Of a DNA stretch of 64,000 nucleotides, positions 1-7,337 are shown piece after piece (within the stretch, counting starts at the first letter, position 1; every line of letters starts with the position of its first letter). The notes beneath the pieces were generated by a model. That model was not told the DNA's origin, did not search any database, and was given only the letters and a program-made list of their open reading frames with translations. This stretch comes from Pseudomaricurvus alkylphenolicus. Lineage in GTDB: Bacteria > Pseudomonadota > Gammaproteobacteria > Pseudomonadales > Cellvibrionaceae. The translations under genes were made by a program, and so were the position numbers. The DNA lies in contig NZ_JAAQPI010000004.1 in NCBI RefSeq assembly GCF_011683955.1, forward strand, positions 310,001-374,000, in the 5' to 3' direction.

Positions 1-569
1 TCCTCCGGGTCCTGGGTCCAGGGATTGCGGTACAACCAGGGAGTGGCAACCTGGAAGCAGCCGGGCAGCAACGGCTCATAATTACGCCGGAACATGGTAC
101 TGCCATTGATTGACGTGCCGCCAATATGAGTACCATGATAAGCCTGTTTGAGAGAGATAAACTTGCTGCGTTCGGCCTCGCCATTGAGCCTGTGGTACTG
201 TCTTGCCAGCTTTAGCGCACTCTCAATGGCATCTGACCCGCCGGAGCTAAACAGCACCCTTTTCATATTTTCACGGGCAGTAAGCGCTGTCAGTTTTTCC
301 GCAAGTTCGACCGCTCTCGGGTGAGCGATACCGCCGAACAGCTGAACATATTCCAACTCGTCGAGCTGTCTTGTGATAGCGTCTTTGATTTCCTGGCGGT
401 TGTGCCCGACATTGACGCACCACAACCCAGCACTCCCGTCCAGATATTCATTGCCTTGATCATCGGTTACGAAAACACCGTTGGCGGATTGAATGCAAAG
501 GCCACCTCCAGATTTCATGTCATTGGGATGGACCATTGGGTGCCATAGAGACTGCGATGGCTCACTCAT
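1..569 (-). CDS. Class III PLP-dependent aminotransferase, N-terminal part (runs off left edge)
   Basis: The minus-strand frame starts at an ATG at 569 with a GAGGT Shine-Dalgarno, begins MSEPSQSLWHPMVHP, and stays open to the window edge (about 189 residues). Visible family features are GVFVTDDQGNEYLDG, LWCVNVGHNR and the cofactor-phosphate segment SSGGSDAIESALKLAR, followed by AYHGTHIGG, all typical of omega-amino acid or polyamine aminotransferases of class III. These enzymes move an amino group between an amine donor and a keto acid using pyridoxal phosphate in the cytoplasm. The catalytic lysine lies outside the window. The gene starts 13 bp after amidohydrolase 1 on the same strand, so the two are probably co-transcribed; the aminotransferase could then use an amine released by the hydrolase. 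Family assignment is firm; the substrate is unknown. Confidence 0.9.
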   Translation of the reverse strand, partial: MSEPSQSLWHPMVHPNDMKSGGGLCIQSANGVFVTDDQGNEYLDGSAGLWCVNVGHNRQEIKDAITRQLDELEYVQLFGGIAHPRAVELAEKLTALTARENMKRVLFSSGGSDAIESALKLARQYHRLNGEAERSKFISLKQAYHGTHIGGTSINGSTMFRRNYEPLLPGCFQVATPWLYRNPWTQDPE

Positions 570-582
570 AAATTACCTCTGA

Positions 583-2343
583 CTACAATTGACTGCGATC
601 GAAAACGATTTCGCCGTTAATGATGGTTTTTTCAACCTTGGTTTTGTGCAGCTGCTTGACCGGCACAGCATAGGGATCCTGGTCGAGTACAACCAGATCG
701 GCAATCATGCCAGCGGCAATCTTACCCAACTTATCTTCATTGCCCATGTGTTTCGCCCCGTTTACGGTAAACAACCGGATCGCCTCATCCAGGGTGATTG
801 CCCCCGATTTACCGACACTGGTCTCACTGCCGCCCGGTTGTTCCCGGGTCACCAAGGTCTCAACCGCAATCCAGGGATTCACCGAAGGGACGACTGCCCA
901 ATCTGACCCGGGAACCACCAGAGACCCCGACTCCAGCATATCCCGGACTGGCCAGATACGCTCCATACGTTCGTTGCCCACGGCATTGGCAATACTGTCA
1001 TTAATCGGTGTGGGACCAAACAGATAGGGTGACACCTCAAAAGTGGCCTGAAGTTCTTTGGCGCGGGCGATGTCCTCTACCTTCACAAAAGTACCGTGGG
1101 CAATATTGTGTCGCTGGCTGCTCATTCCGTTGCTGGTTCTGGCGGCCTCTACCGCATCCAGCCCGGCCCGAACCGCGGCATCCCCGGCGGCATGGAATTT
1201 TACCGTCAACCCTTGCTGATCAAATCGAGTAACGGCGTCGTTGAGTTTCTGCTGCTCAACCATAAGAATCCCCCGAACACTGGCCTCGTCAGCACGCCCC
1301 TCAATATATCCGGCATAGGGCTCCAGCATAGCGGCGGTATGACTTTCCGTGGGCACCCCATCCAGGCCGACCTTGACGCAATCGGGATTCAGACGCTCGC
1401 GGACATATTGCTGTCGTGTTTCCACGGACACTTCATGGTCCACATTGTCCGTCGCCCAGGGTATACAGAATCGAATTCTGTGCTTGAGTTCTCCTTCATC
1501 CGCCAAGGCTGCAAACAATTCGAGCTCCCTTTGAACTCCGACGGCATAGCCTGTGGATGCCTCGGTAAAAGAGGTAATCCCGTGAGACAACATCTTGTCG
1601 AGAGACCAGATCAACGCCTTGCGCACCTGTGCATAGGGAGGCGGCGGAATATGCTGCTTAACCAGTCCCACCGCGTATTCATGAAGCACTCCCGAGGGCT
1701 CTCCGAAATCGTCCTTCTCGATTACTCCGCCTTTCGGACTTTCCACGGCAGCGGTAATCTGGGCAATGGCCAGCGCCTTGCTGTTGACCCAGGCACTGTG
1801 TTCACTGGTGTCTCCAAGGAGTACCGGGTTGTCCGGGGCCACAACATCCAGCAGACTCTTATGTGGCGTCTGTCCTACCGCCGATTTATCCCACTGGCCA
1901 CCGATGACCCAGGCACCGGGCTCCGCTTTTTCGACGCAGGCCTTAAGCCTGCGTTGTATTTCCGCCAGGTTTGATCCCTGCGGGATGCGGCACTGCTGGT
2001 GCTGCAGTCCGGCAAAAATCGGATGAACATGGAAGTCGTGAAAACCGGGAAGCACTGTTTTCCCATCCAGATCAACAACGCGTGTACGGCCGTTTGCCTG
2101 ACCTTCGATCGCTTTGTTATCACCCACTGCCAGGATCTTGCCGTCATAAATGGCAATGGCCTGCGCAGGCGGCTCAGCATCCCCATTGAGCGTATGAATT
2201 CTTCCGTTGATCAGTATGGTGTCTGCGGCCGGAGAGATATCAGAGTATTCATCCTCTATGCCTCCACAGGAGGCCAACACCACGACTGCGAAGACAATGA
2301 ATTGGACTCGTAGCAGGCAATGCCCGAGAGAGGTTTCCCGCAT
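583..2343 (-). CDS. Lipoprotein amidohydrolase, YtcJ-like (amidohydrolase 1)
   Basis: 586 residues. The N-terminus is a lipoprotein signal with lipobox LASC (Cys26), so the enzyme is probably anchored in the periplasm. The amidohydrolase_3 fold is shown by the opening strand TILINGRIHTLNGD, the metal-binding motif FHDFHVHP (His105 and His107), the mid-chain FHAAGDAAVRAGLDA, the histidine-bearing NIAHGTF, and the C-terminal PGSDWAVVPSVNPW. Members hydrolyse C-N bonds of amides, N-acyl compounds or cyclic ureides with one or two metal ions. It shares its architecture and many motifs with amidohydrolases 2 (12339-14111) and 3 (34314-36038). It is divergent from TBDR1 and directly upstream of an aminotransferase, which suggests hydrolysis of an imported amide followed by use of the freed amine. 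The substrate cannot be read from the sequence. Confidence 0.92.
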   Translation of the reverse strand: MRETSLGHCLLRVQFIVFAVVVLASCGGIEDEYSDISPAADTILINGRIHTLNGDAEPPAQAIAIYDGKILAVGDNKAIEGQANGRTRVVDLDGKTVLPGFHDFHVHPIFAGLQHQQCRIPQGSNLAEIQRRLKACVEKAEPGAWVIGGQWDKSAVGQTPHKSLLDVVAPDNPVLLGDTSEHSAWVNSKALAIAQITAAVESPKGGVIEKDDFGEPSGVLHEYAVGLVKQHIPPPPYAQVRKALIWSLDKMLSHGITSFTEASTGYAVGVQRELELFAALADEGELKHRIRFCIPWATDNVDHEVSVETRQQYVRERLNPDCVKVGLDGVPTESHTAAMLEPYAGYIEGRADEASVRGILMVEQQKLNDAVTRFDQQGLTVKFHAAGDAAVRAGLDAVEAARTSNGMSSQRHNIAHGTFVKVEDIARAKELQATFEVSPYLFGPTPINDSIANAVGNERMERIWPVRDMLESGSLVVPGSDWAVVPSVNPWIAVETLVTREQPGGSETSVGKSGAITLDEAIRLFTVNGAKHMGNEDKLGKIAAGMIADLVVLDQDPYAVPVKQLHKTKVEKTIINGEIVFDRSQL

Positions 2344-2597
2344 GGTTGTTCTCCAATAGATATATAACCATCAACTATAGCAAGTGGGCGTTCAAGCAGC
2401 GCCTCTGTAACCAATATCCACTTGTATCTATTTGATCGCAATAGAGAAATCACAGGCGGCCGGCGGTTATTTCACTATGTGAACTACGCGATCCTCAGCG
2501 ACGCCCTCCAGCACAAAATTGGGTTCAGAATAGACCCAGTGACGCAACAATCACTCAAACAAATGCAATAATAGTAATCAGCCAAGGGGAAATTGTT
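2344..2597. promoter_or_regulatory. Divergent promoter region between amidohydrolase 1 and TBDR1
   Basis: These 254 bp separate two diverging genes and must carry both promoters. A small perfect inverted repeat, TTCAC-TAT-GTGAA at 2471-2483, is a possible operator. TBDR1 has an AAGGGGA ribosome-binding site just before its ATG. I cannot place the -35/-10 boxes with confidence. Confidence 0.4.
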
Positions 2598-4943
2598 ATG
2601 AAATTCGGAACCCGTGCACTCGCCGCCGCAATTGCAGCCAGTGTCGTCGCGCCAATTTCGCTCGCCGATATTATGCTCGAGGAAATAGTCGTGACCGCCC
2701 AGAAACGTGAGCAGGGCATCAATGATGTCGGCATCACCGTCAACGCGTTCTCGGCCGATCAGCTGGATAACTTCGGCATCGATTCCGCCGACGATCTCGA
2801 ACAACTGGTACCGGGCCTGACCATCAACGCCACCCAACCTGCCGGCGCACCGGTCTATACCATTCGGGGCGTGGGCTTTAACGACTTCACCGCCTCAGCC
2901 ACAAGCACCGTGGGAATCTACAACGATGGCGCCGCCATTCCATTTCCGGTAATGACCACCGGGTTGTTGTTTGATGTTGAACGTGTGGAAGTTCTAAAGG
3001 GTCCGCAGGGGGATCTGTACGGTCGCAACACCACTGCCGGCCAGATTAATTTTATCAGCCGTAAACCGACAGAAGAAACCCAGGCCGGTATCACGGCCAG
3101 CTATGGTCGCTACGAGACACTGGATCTCGAGGGTTATGTCAGTGGTTCCATCAGCGACTCCGTTCAGGGACGTCTATCGTTCAAGACGGTAAATTCCGGG
3201 GAGGGGTGGCAAGAGAGCGTCAGTCGCCCTGGTGACACCCTGGGAGAGCGCGACGAACTGGCGATACGCGCTCTGATCAATTGGGATATCAGCGAAGATG
3301 CATCCTTGCTGCTTAGCCTGCGTTCATTTAAGGATGAGTCCGAGACGCTGGCGATGTCGGTGACCTCCGGTATTTTTCCGATAGAAAAGGACCCGGACGG
3401 CTACGACAATGAAGACGCGGACTGGTCACCGGACTGGCGGCCCCGTAATAACAATACCACTGAAGGTGTAACCGCTACGCTCAATTGGGACATGGGCTCA
3501 CTGTCATTGACCAGTATTACATCCTACGATCAATTTGAACGTGATGGTGCGCTGTTTGACAGCTCCGGTGTGCCATTTGAAGACTCCGATGCGATCAACA
3601 CCACCGATATCGAGGTATTTTCCCAGGAAATTCGCCTGGAATCTGCTGGCGATGCAGATTTCTATTGGGTCGCTGGCCTTTACTACAGCGAAGACGAAGT
3701 CGATGAAAGTTACCTGCTGGAGTTCCGGGATTCCTTTGGCCTGACCGCAGACTCCAACTATAAACAGACCAGCGATTCTGTTGCCGTTTTTGGCCACGTG
3801 GAATATAACCTGTCTGAAAAATTTCGCCTCACGCTGGGTGGCCGCTATACCGAAGAGGAACGCTCCTGGCGGGGCTGCACCTTCGATACCGGTGATGGAC
3901 TGCTGGCAGGGTTTTACAACTTCTTTGCTTACCCCGTGTTCTTCCAACCCGCGTTTGGAGGCAACGAAGAAGTTCCCTTGGGCGGATGCACCAGCTATAA
4001 CGATGTCGAGGGAACACCTGGTTTTACCACCTATGCTATTTTTGACCAAACCATGGATACGGAAGCAGCCATGGGCAAGATCTCGCTGGACTACAAACCC
4101 ACGGATGACATTCTGATCTACGGCACTGTCTCCACAGGTTTCAAATCCGGGGGATTCAATGGTGCACTGGCGTTAACTCACACGCAGTTGCAACCCTATG
4201 GTAAAGAGCAATTGACCTCCTACGAACTGGGGATAAAATCCACCCTGCTCGAAGGCGCCATGCAACTTAACGCAGCTGCTTTTATTTACGATTACGAGGA
4301 CAAACAAGAGTTGACCGGGTTTGTCTCTCCTGTGGGTGGTGTATTCGGTTTTGACAATGTTCCTGAGTCTGAAGTACAAGGCTTCGAGCTGGAAATGGCT
4401 TGGGCTATTACGGAGGGACTGAGATGGGATCTGGGTATTGCGTTCCTGGACACCGAAATCGAAGAGTGGGACATACCCTGCCCGGCCGGCCTGTTGGGGG
4501 CTCCCGTGGCCTTGCCAGTGGAATGCCCGAGAGAAAGTGTCTTCGGTGATGTCATTATGTATGACGCATCAGGTGTTGGCCTGAACAACTCTCCTGAGTG
4601 GCAAGTGTCCTCAACCCTCTCGTATACCTGGGCGTTAACCAATACTCTGAATATGATGATCGGTGTTGACGTGAGCTACCGTGATGACAATATTGGCAGC
4701 CAGGCCGCCCCGGATTCCTCCGACAAGGATGTGGCATTCTCCGGTTATGTCCCTGACTATACCATTGCCAACGCCAGAATTGGCTTGAGTGATTCTGAGG
4801 GCGTGTGGTCCGCAACGCTATGGGGCCGCAACATTACCGATGAGTACTACTGGAACTTTACTTCCTCCGGTAATGGCGTCAATACTCGTGGACATGGTAT
4901 GCCGACGACCTATGGGCTTACTGTTTCCTATAACTACTTCTGA
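2598..4943 (+). CDS. TonB-dependent outer-membrane receptor (TBDR1)
   Basis: 781 residues, the usual size for a TBDR without a signalling domain. A signal peptide of about 23 residues is followed by the TonB-box-like region EEIVVTAQKREQ. The plug domain (about 30-160) contains APVYTIRGVGFND and VEVLKGPQGDLYGRNT; most relatives have GPQGTLYG, and the Asp variant is shared only with TBDR3 and TBDR6 here. The rest is a beta-barrel ending in aromatic Phe (VSYNYF), the Omp-assembly signal. The protein imports a bulky ligand across the outer membrane using TonB energy. It diverges from amidohydrolase 1, in line with import followed by periplasmic hydrolysis. A hairpin terminator follows. The family is certain; the ligand is unknown. 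Confidence 0.95.
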   Translation: MKFGTRALAAAIAASVVAPISLADIMLEEIVVTAQKREQGINDVGITVNAFSADQLDNFGIDSADDLEQLVPGLTINATQPAGAPVYTIRGVGFNDFTASATSTVGIYNDGAAIPFPVMTTGLLFDVERVEVLKGPQGDLYGRNTTAGQINFISRKPTEETQAGITASYGRYETLDLEGYVSGSISDSVQGRLSFKTVNSGEGWQESVSRPGDTLGERDELAIRALINWDISEDASLLLSLRSFKDESETLAMSVTSGIFPIEKDPDGYDNEDADWSPDWRPRNNNTTEGVTATLNWDMGSLSLTSITSYDQFERDGALFDSSGVPFEDSDAINTTDIEVFSQEIRLESAGDADFYWVAGLYYSEDEVDESYLLEFRDSFGLTADSNYKQTSDSVAVFGHVEYNLSEKFRLTLGGRYTEEERSWRGCTFDTGDGLLAGFYNFFAYPVFFQPAFGGNEEVPLGGCTSYNDVEGTPGFTTYAIFDQTMDTEAAMGKISLDYKPTDDILIYGTVSTGFKSGGFNGALALTHTQLQPYGKEQLTSYELGIKSTLLEGAMQLNAAAFIYDYEDKQELTGFVSPVGGVFGFDNVPESEVQGFELEMAWAITEGLRWDLGIAFLDTEIEEWDIPCPAGLLGAPVALPVECPRESVFGDVIMYDASGVGLNNSPEWQVSSTLSYTWALTNTLNMMIGVDVSYRDDNIGSQAAPDSSDKDVAFSGYVPDYTIANARIGLSDSEGVWSATLWGRNITDEYYWNFTSSGNGVNTRGHGMPTTYGLTVSYNYF

Positions 4944-4960
4944 TTTTGTCAGAAGTTGAA

Positions 4961-4990
4961 GGAACAGGGCGTTAATATCCGCCCTGTTCC
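4961..4990 (+). terminator. Hairpin downstream of TBDR1
   Basis: Perfect 11-bp stem, GGAACAGGGCG paired with CGCCCTGTTCC, around an 8-nt loop, 18 bp after the TBDR1 stop. No T-tract follows, so it may stabilise the 3' end or act with Rho rather than terminate by itself. Confidence 0.6.
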
Positions 4991-5063
4991 GGGGAATCAG
5001 TTAAACATTTGTGGATCTTTTGAAAAATGTTTGAATTTTTAAGGTTCAGTTTTTGACGGAAGA

Positions 5064-5365
5064 GTGCCAGGAGCTGCCGTTCGAGACAACAGGATTTTCT
5101 TCCCGCGTAGGTCGGATTAGCTCCGCTTCGCGGAGCGTAATCCGACGGTTCCGCTGGAGCTGTTCGTTGGCTGCGGCCCGGTTTTTAACACCCAGGGATG
5201 TTGCTGTAACAGGCGGTTTATTCACGGCCGCCGCCAATTTAAACCTTTGGCGGATCGGCGGATTACGGCTTCGCCTAATCCGCCCTACATCCGTGCGGTC
5301 GTTGCAGACATTATCGAACGCCCATGGTGCCCTGAACCAGGATTATGAACTTCCGGTTCTGGCAC
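5064..5365 (+). repeat. MITE-like element, copy 1
   Basis: First of three related non-coding copies (others at 20508-20826 and 52834-53090). The ends are imperfect terminal inverted repeats (GTGCCAG... / ...CTGGCAC). Inside are two strong REP-like hairpins: GTCGGATTA...TAATCCGAC at 5111-5146 and GGCGGATTA...TAATCCGCC at 5257-5284, separated by a conserved core that includes GGCTGCGGCCCGG. No open frame in it looks real. It lies in the 535-bp gap between the convergent TBDR1 and HD-domain genes; apart from the hairpin at 4961-4990 I see nothing else in that gap. Confidence 0.85.
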
Positions 5366-5478
5366 TTTACAGCCAATTCAATACCGCATGATATTTCTTG
5401 CGAATCGCGTTCAAACAGAAAAATCGACTCGCTCCAAATCACCACTTTATTATCGATTCCAATTGCGGAGAAGAGTCG

Positions 5479-6042
5479 CTACCACTTAAAGACGTTGCGC
5501 ACTACACGCATATTGCCTTTGAGAGCCGAGCCCCCCAAATCTACGGCGCTTCGTGCTAGCGCTTCATGAAAACCGTCATTGGGTATGGATTTTTCAACCA
5601 TATCGATTTGTTCCTTGCTTAGACCCTTACGCATTTTTCCTTGGGTTGCGTCGATCCAGTCCGCCTTTCTCGCCGCATTAATAATGTCGGCATGTTCACC
5701 TTTGTAGGCTGTAACTTTGTGATGCCAGTGAATGACATCTCTGAGTAATTCAGGATCAAGTCCCAACTTGCGCTCATTGTTAACCCTTAGTGCTTCGGCT
5801 TCACTGGGTTCCAAATAGGCCAGATTTTTGTCTGTCCACAAGCCGATGTCATGGAATACAAATGCTGCCTCCAGAACGGGCAAATATCGTTCATCATTAT
5901 CCAGAAAGTGCATCGCATAGGTGAGAGCTCTGTAGACATGGCCACGATACCCCTTAAAATCATCTCCAATAACCTCACGATACGGTTCCAGCAGTGATTC
6001 CACTTGATTACTATGTGAGATTATCTTTATCTGTTCAGGCAT
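5479..6042 (-). CDS. HD-domain protein (putative metal-dependent phosphohydrolase)
   Basis: 187 residues, no signal peptide, so probably cytoplasmic. The HD signature is spread over a histidine in GHVYRALTYA (near residue 35), the HD pair in FVFHDIG (near 63), and IHWHHK (near 105). That arrangement binds metal in the HD phosphohydrolase superfamily, whose members act on nucleotides, cyclic nucleotides or other phosphoesters. The rest of the protein is helical and gives no hint of substrate. It stands alone: convergent with TBDR1 across the MITE and followed upstream by a gene remnant. The start ATG has an AGGAG about 14 bp upstream, slightly far. Superfamily is likely; specific function is not known. 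Confidence 0.8.
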   Translation of the reverse strand: MPEQIKIISHSNQVESLLEPYREVIGDDFKGYRGHVYRALTYAMHFLDNDERYLPVLEAAFVFHDIGLWTDKNLAYLEPSEAEALRVNNERKLGLDPELLRDVIHWHHKVTAYKGEHADIINAARKADWIDATQGKMRKGLSKEQIDMVEKSIPNDGFHEALARSAVDLGGSALKGNMRVVRNVFKW

Positions 6043-6109
6043 TTTCTCTGTTAACTCCTAGTCTATTTGCCGAAACCGGCTCTGGATACGCTATAGCCTA
6101 CAACAATCG

Positions 6110-6359
6110 ATGCGGCCAGCGAGGATTTTTGCGTCTTATCAGCAAATCATCGATCAGCAATGGATCTACATCAATGGTTCGGCCCCTGACCGGCCCAGAC
6201 ATTTTTACAATGTGAACTTTCCATTCAACTGGCACCTTATGCCCAAACCGTAACGGTCACCCTCATGGATTGAAATGGAATGACCGGGTACAATTCTACT
6301 TCGATCCGATGAGATGGAAGCTTTTGAAGGAAATTGGAACGAATAAAATCGGCTACTAA
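6110..6359 (+). pseudogene. Frameshifted gene remnant (C-terminal fragment)
   Basis: The 338-bp gap between the HD gene and the solute-binding gene contains two adjoining frames that read like coding sequence. Frame one starts at an ATG at 6110, includes FYNVNFPFNWHLMPKP, and stops near 6253. A second frame overlaps there and runs through NGHPHGLKWNDRVQFYFDP and LLKEIGTNKIGY to a TAA at 6357-6359. Joining them gives one plausible protein tail broken by a single frameshift. I do not recognise the family. It could also be chance; amino-acid composition is the only support. Confidence 0.35.
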
Positions 6360-6380
6360 ACTGTAACGGGAGATACCCAG

Positions 6381-7109
6381 ATGTTACTCAATTGCTCCTG
6401 CATGAAGCCCAAATCGCTTGCATCGCTGATTTGGCTGGCAATCGGGTTCCACTGCTGGGCTGCAGAAAACCCCACAGGTGAGAAAAACGTCAGGATTCTG
6501 CTCGATCATTGGCCCCCATACCATTTCCGACAATACCCCGATAAAGGAATCATCTATCCCATTGTAAAACGAGCATTCCAACATTCCGGTTATCAGACCG
6601 AGATTGTGACTGCCCCCGCCCCTCGGAAGAAAGCGATGTTGATAGCCGATTCACTGGCGGACCTGGACTGTTCTGTCTGGTTTAGCCAGAGCAGGGCAAG
6701 AATACTCACCTACTCCACTCCCTTTATGTTCAATCGCTATGCACTCTACGCCATGGCAGACAAGGGCATCTCCTCCTTGAAGACCGATCAGCTGCATTTG
6801 GGCATCATCCGGGGCTTTGAGTATCTGCAGCCGCCCGAATTCATCTCCAGTTATGGTACGGTGACCAAGGTCCGTGACTCCGAGATTTTGCTGAAGATGT
6901 TGTTATCCCACCGCATTGATGTGGGACTGCTTGACCAGCGGGTAGTACAGTGGTCTCAACGTCAACACCACCAAGAATACCTACAAATCGATAAACCCTT
7001 ATTTTCAAGAGAGCTTCACTGCGTTGCCGCCAAGGAAAACCCAAGAGGTGCGACGTTGATCGCGGCATTCAATGCGGGGCTTCTGGCCACCCAGAACCCG
7101 TCTCAGTAA
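6381..7109 (+). CDS. Periplasmic solute-binding-like protein (SBP_bac_3 type)
   Basis: 242 residues with an N-terminal signal peptide (SLASLIWLAIGFHCWAAE). The mature part has the two-lobe pattern of family 3 solute-binding proteins: an opening strand VRILLDHWPPYHF, the segment GIIYPIVKRAFQHSGY, DCSVWFSQSRARILTYSTPF before the hinge, and LHLGIIRGFEY in the second lobe. Proteins of this kind bind amino acids or similar small ligands in the periplasm, or act as sensors. No ABC permease or ATPase lies next to it, so a role in transport is unproven. GGGAG eight bases before the ATG supports the start. TBDR2 follows after 228 bp in the same direction. Confidence 0.75.
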   Translation: MLLNCSCMKPKSLASLIWLAIGFHCWAAENPTGEKNVRILLDHWPPYHFRQYPDKGIIYPIVKRAFQHSGYQTEIVTAPAPRKKAMLIADSLADLDCSVWFSQSRARILTYSTPFMFNRYALYAMADKGISSLKTDQLHLGIIRGFEYLQPPEFISSYGTVTKVRDSEILLKMLLSHRIDVGLLDQRVVQWSQRQHHQEYLQIDKPLFSRELHCVAAKENPRGATLIAAFNAGLLATQNPSQ

Positions 7110-7337
7110 TGCACAGATTACTCCTGACTGGGCATGTCCTGCGGGGCATTATTCGCTGATCGTCTAGCTCCAGGCGCCAGCCAGAATCCCCTCTCGTGAG
7201 CTGGAATCTTGATTCCTTTGTCTGAATTTTCCTGAAAAATGTCAATACCGACACCCGTACTGACAATCAACTTGTCGCATACTTCCCCACGCATCTCCCT
7301 GACCAGCACCATTCCAACAATAACTATGGAGAAGAAC

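Noticed and set aside
1096-1974. 292-residue plus-strand open frame
   Set aside because: Shadow of amidohydrolase 1; no signal for a start and no family pattern.
6384-6584. 66-residue minus-strand frame opposite the solute-binding gene
   Set aside because: Antisense to a gene with a signal peptide and ribosome-binding site; no independent support.
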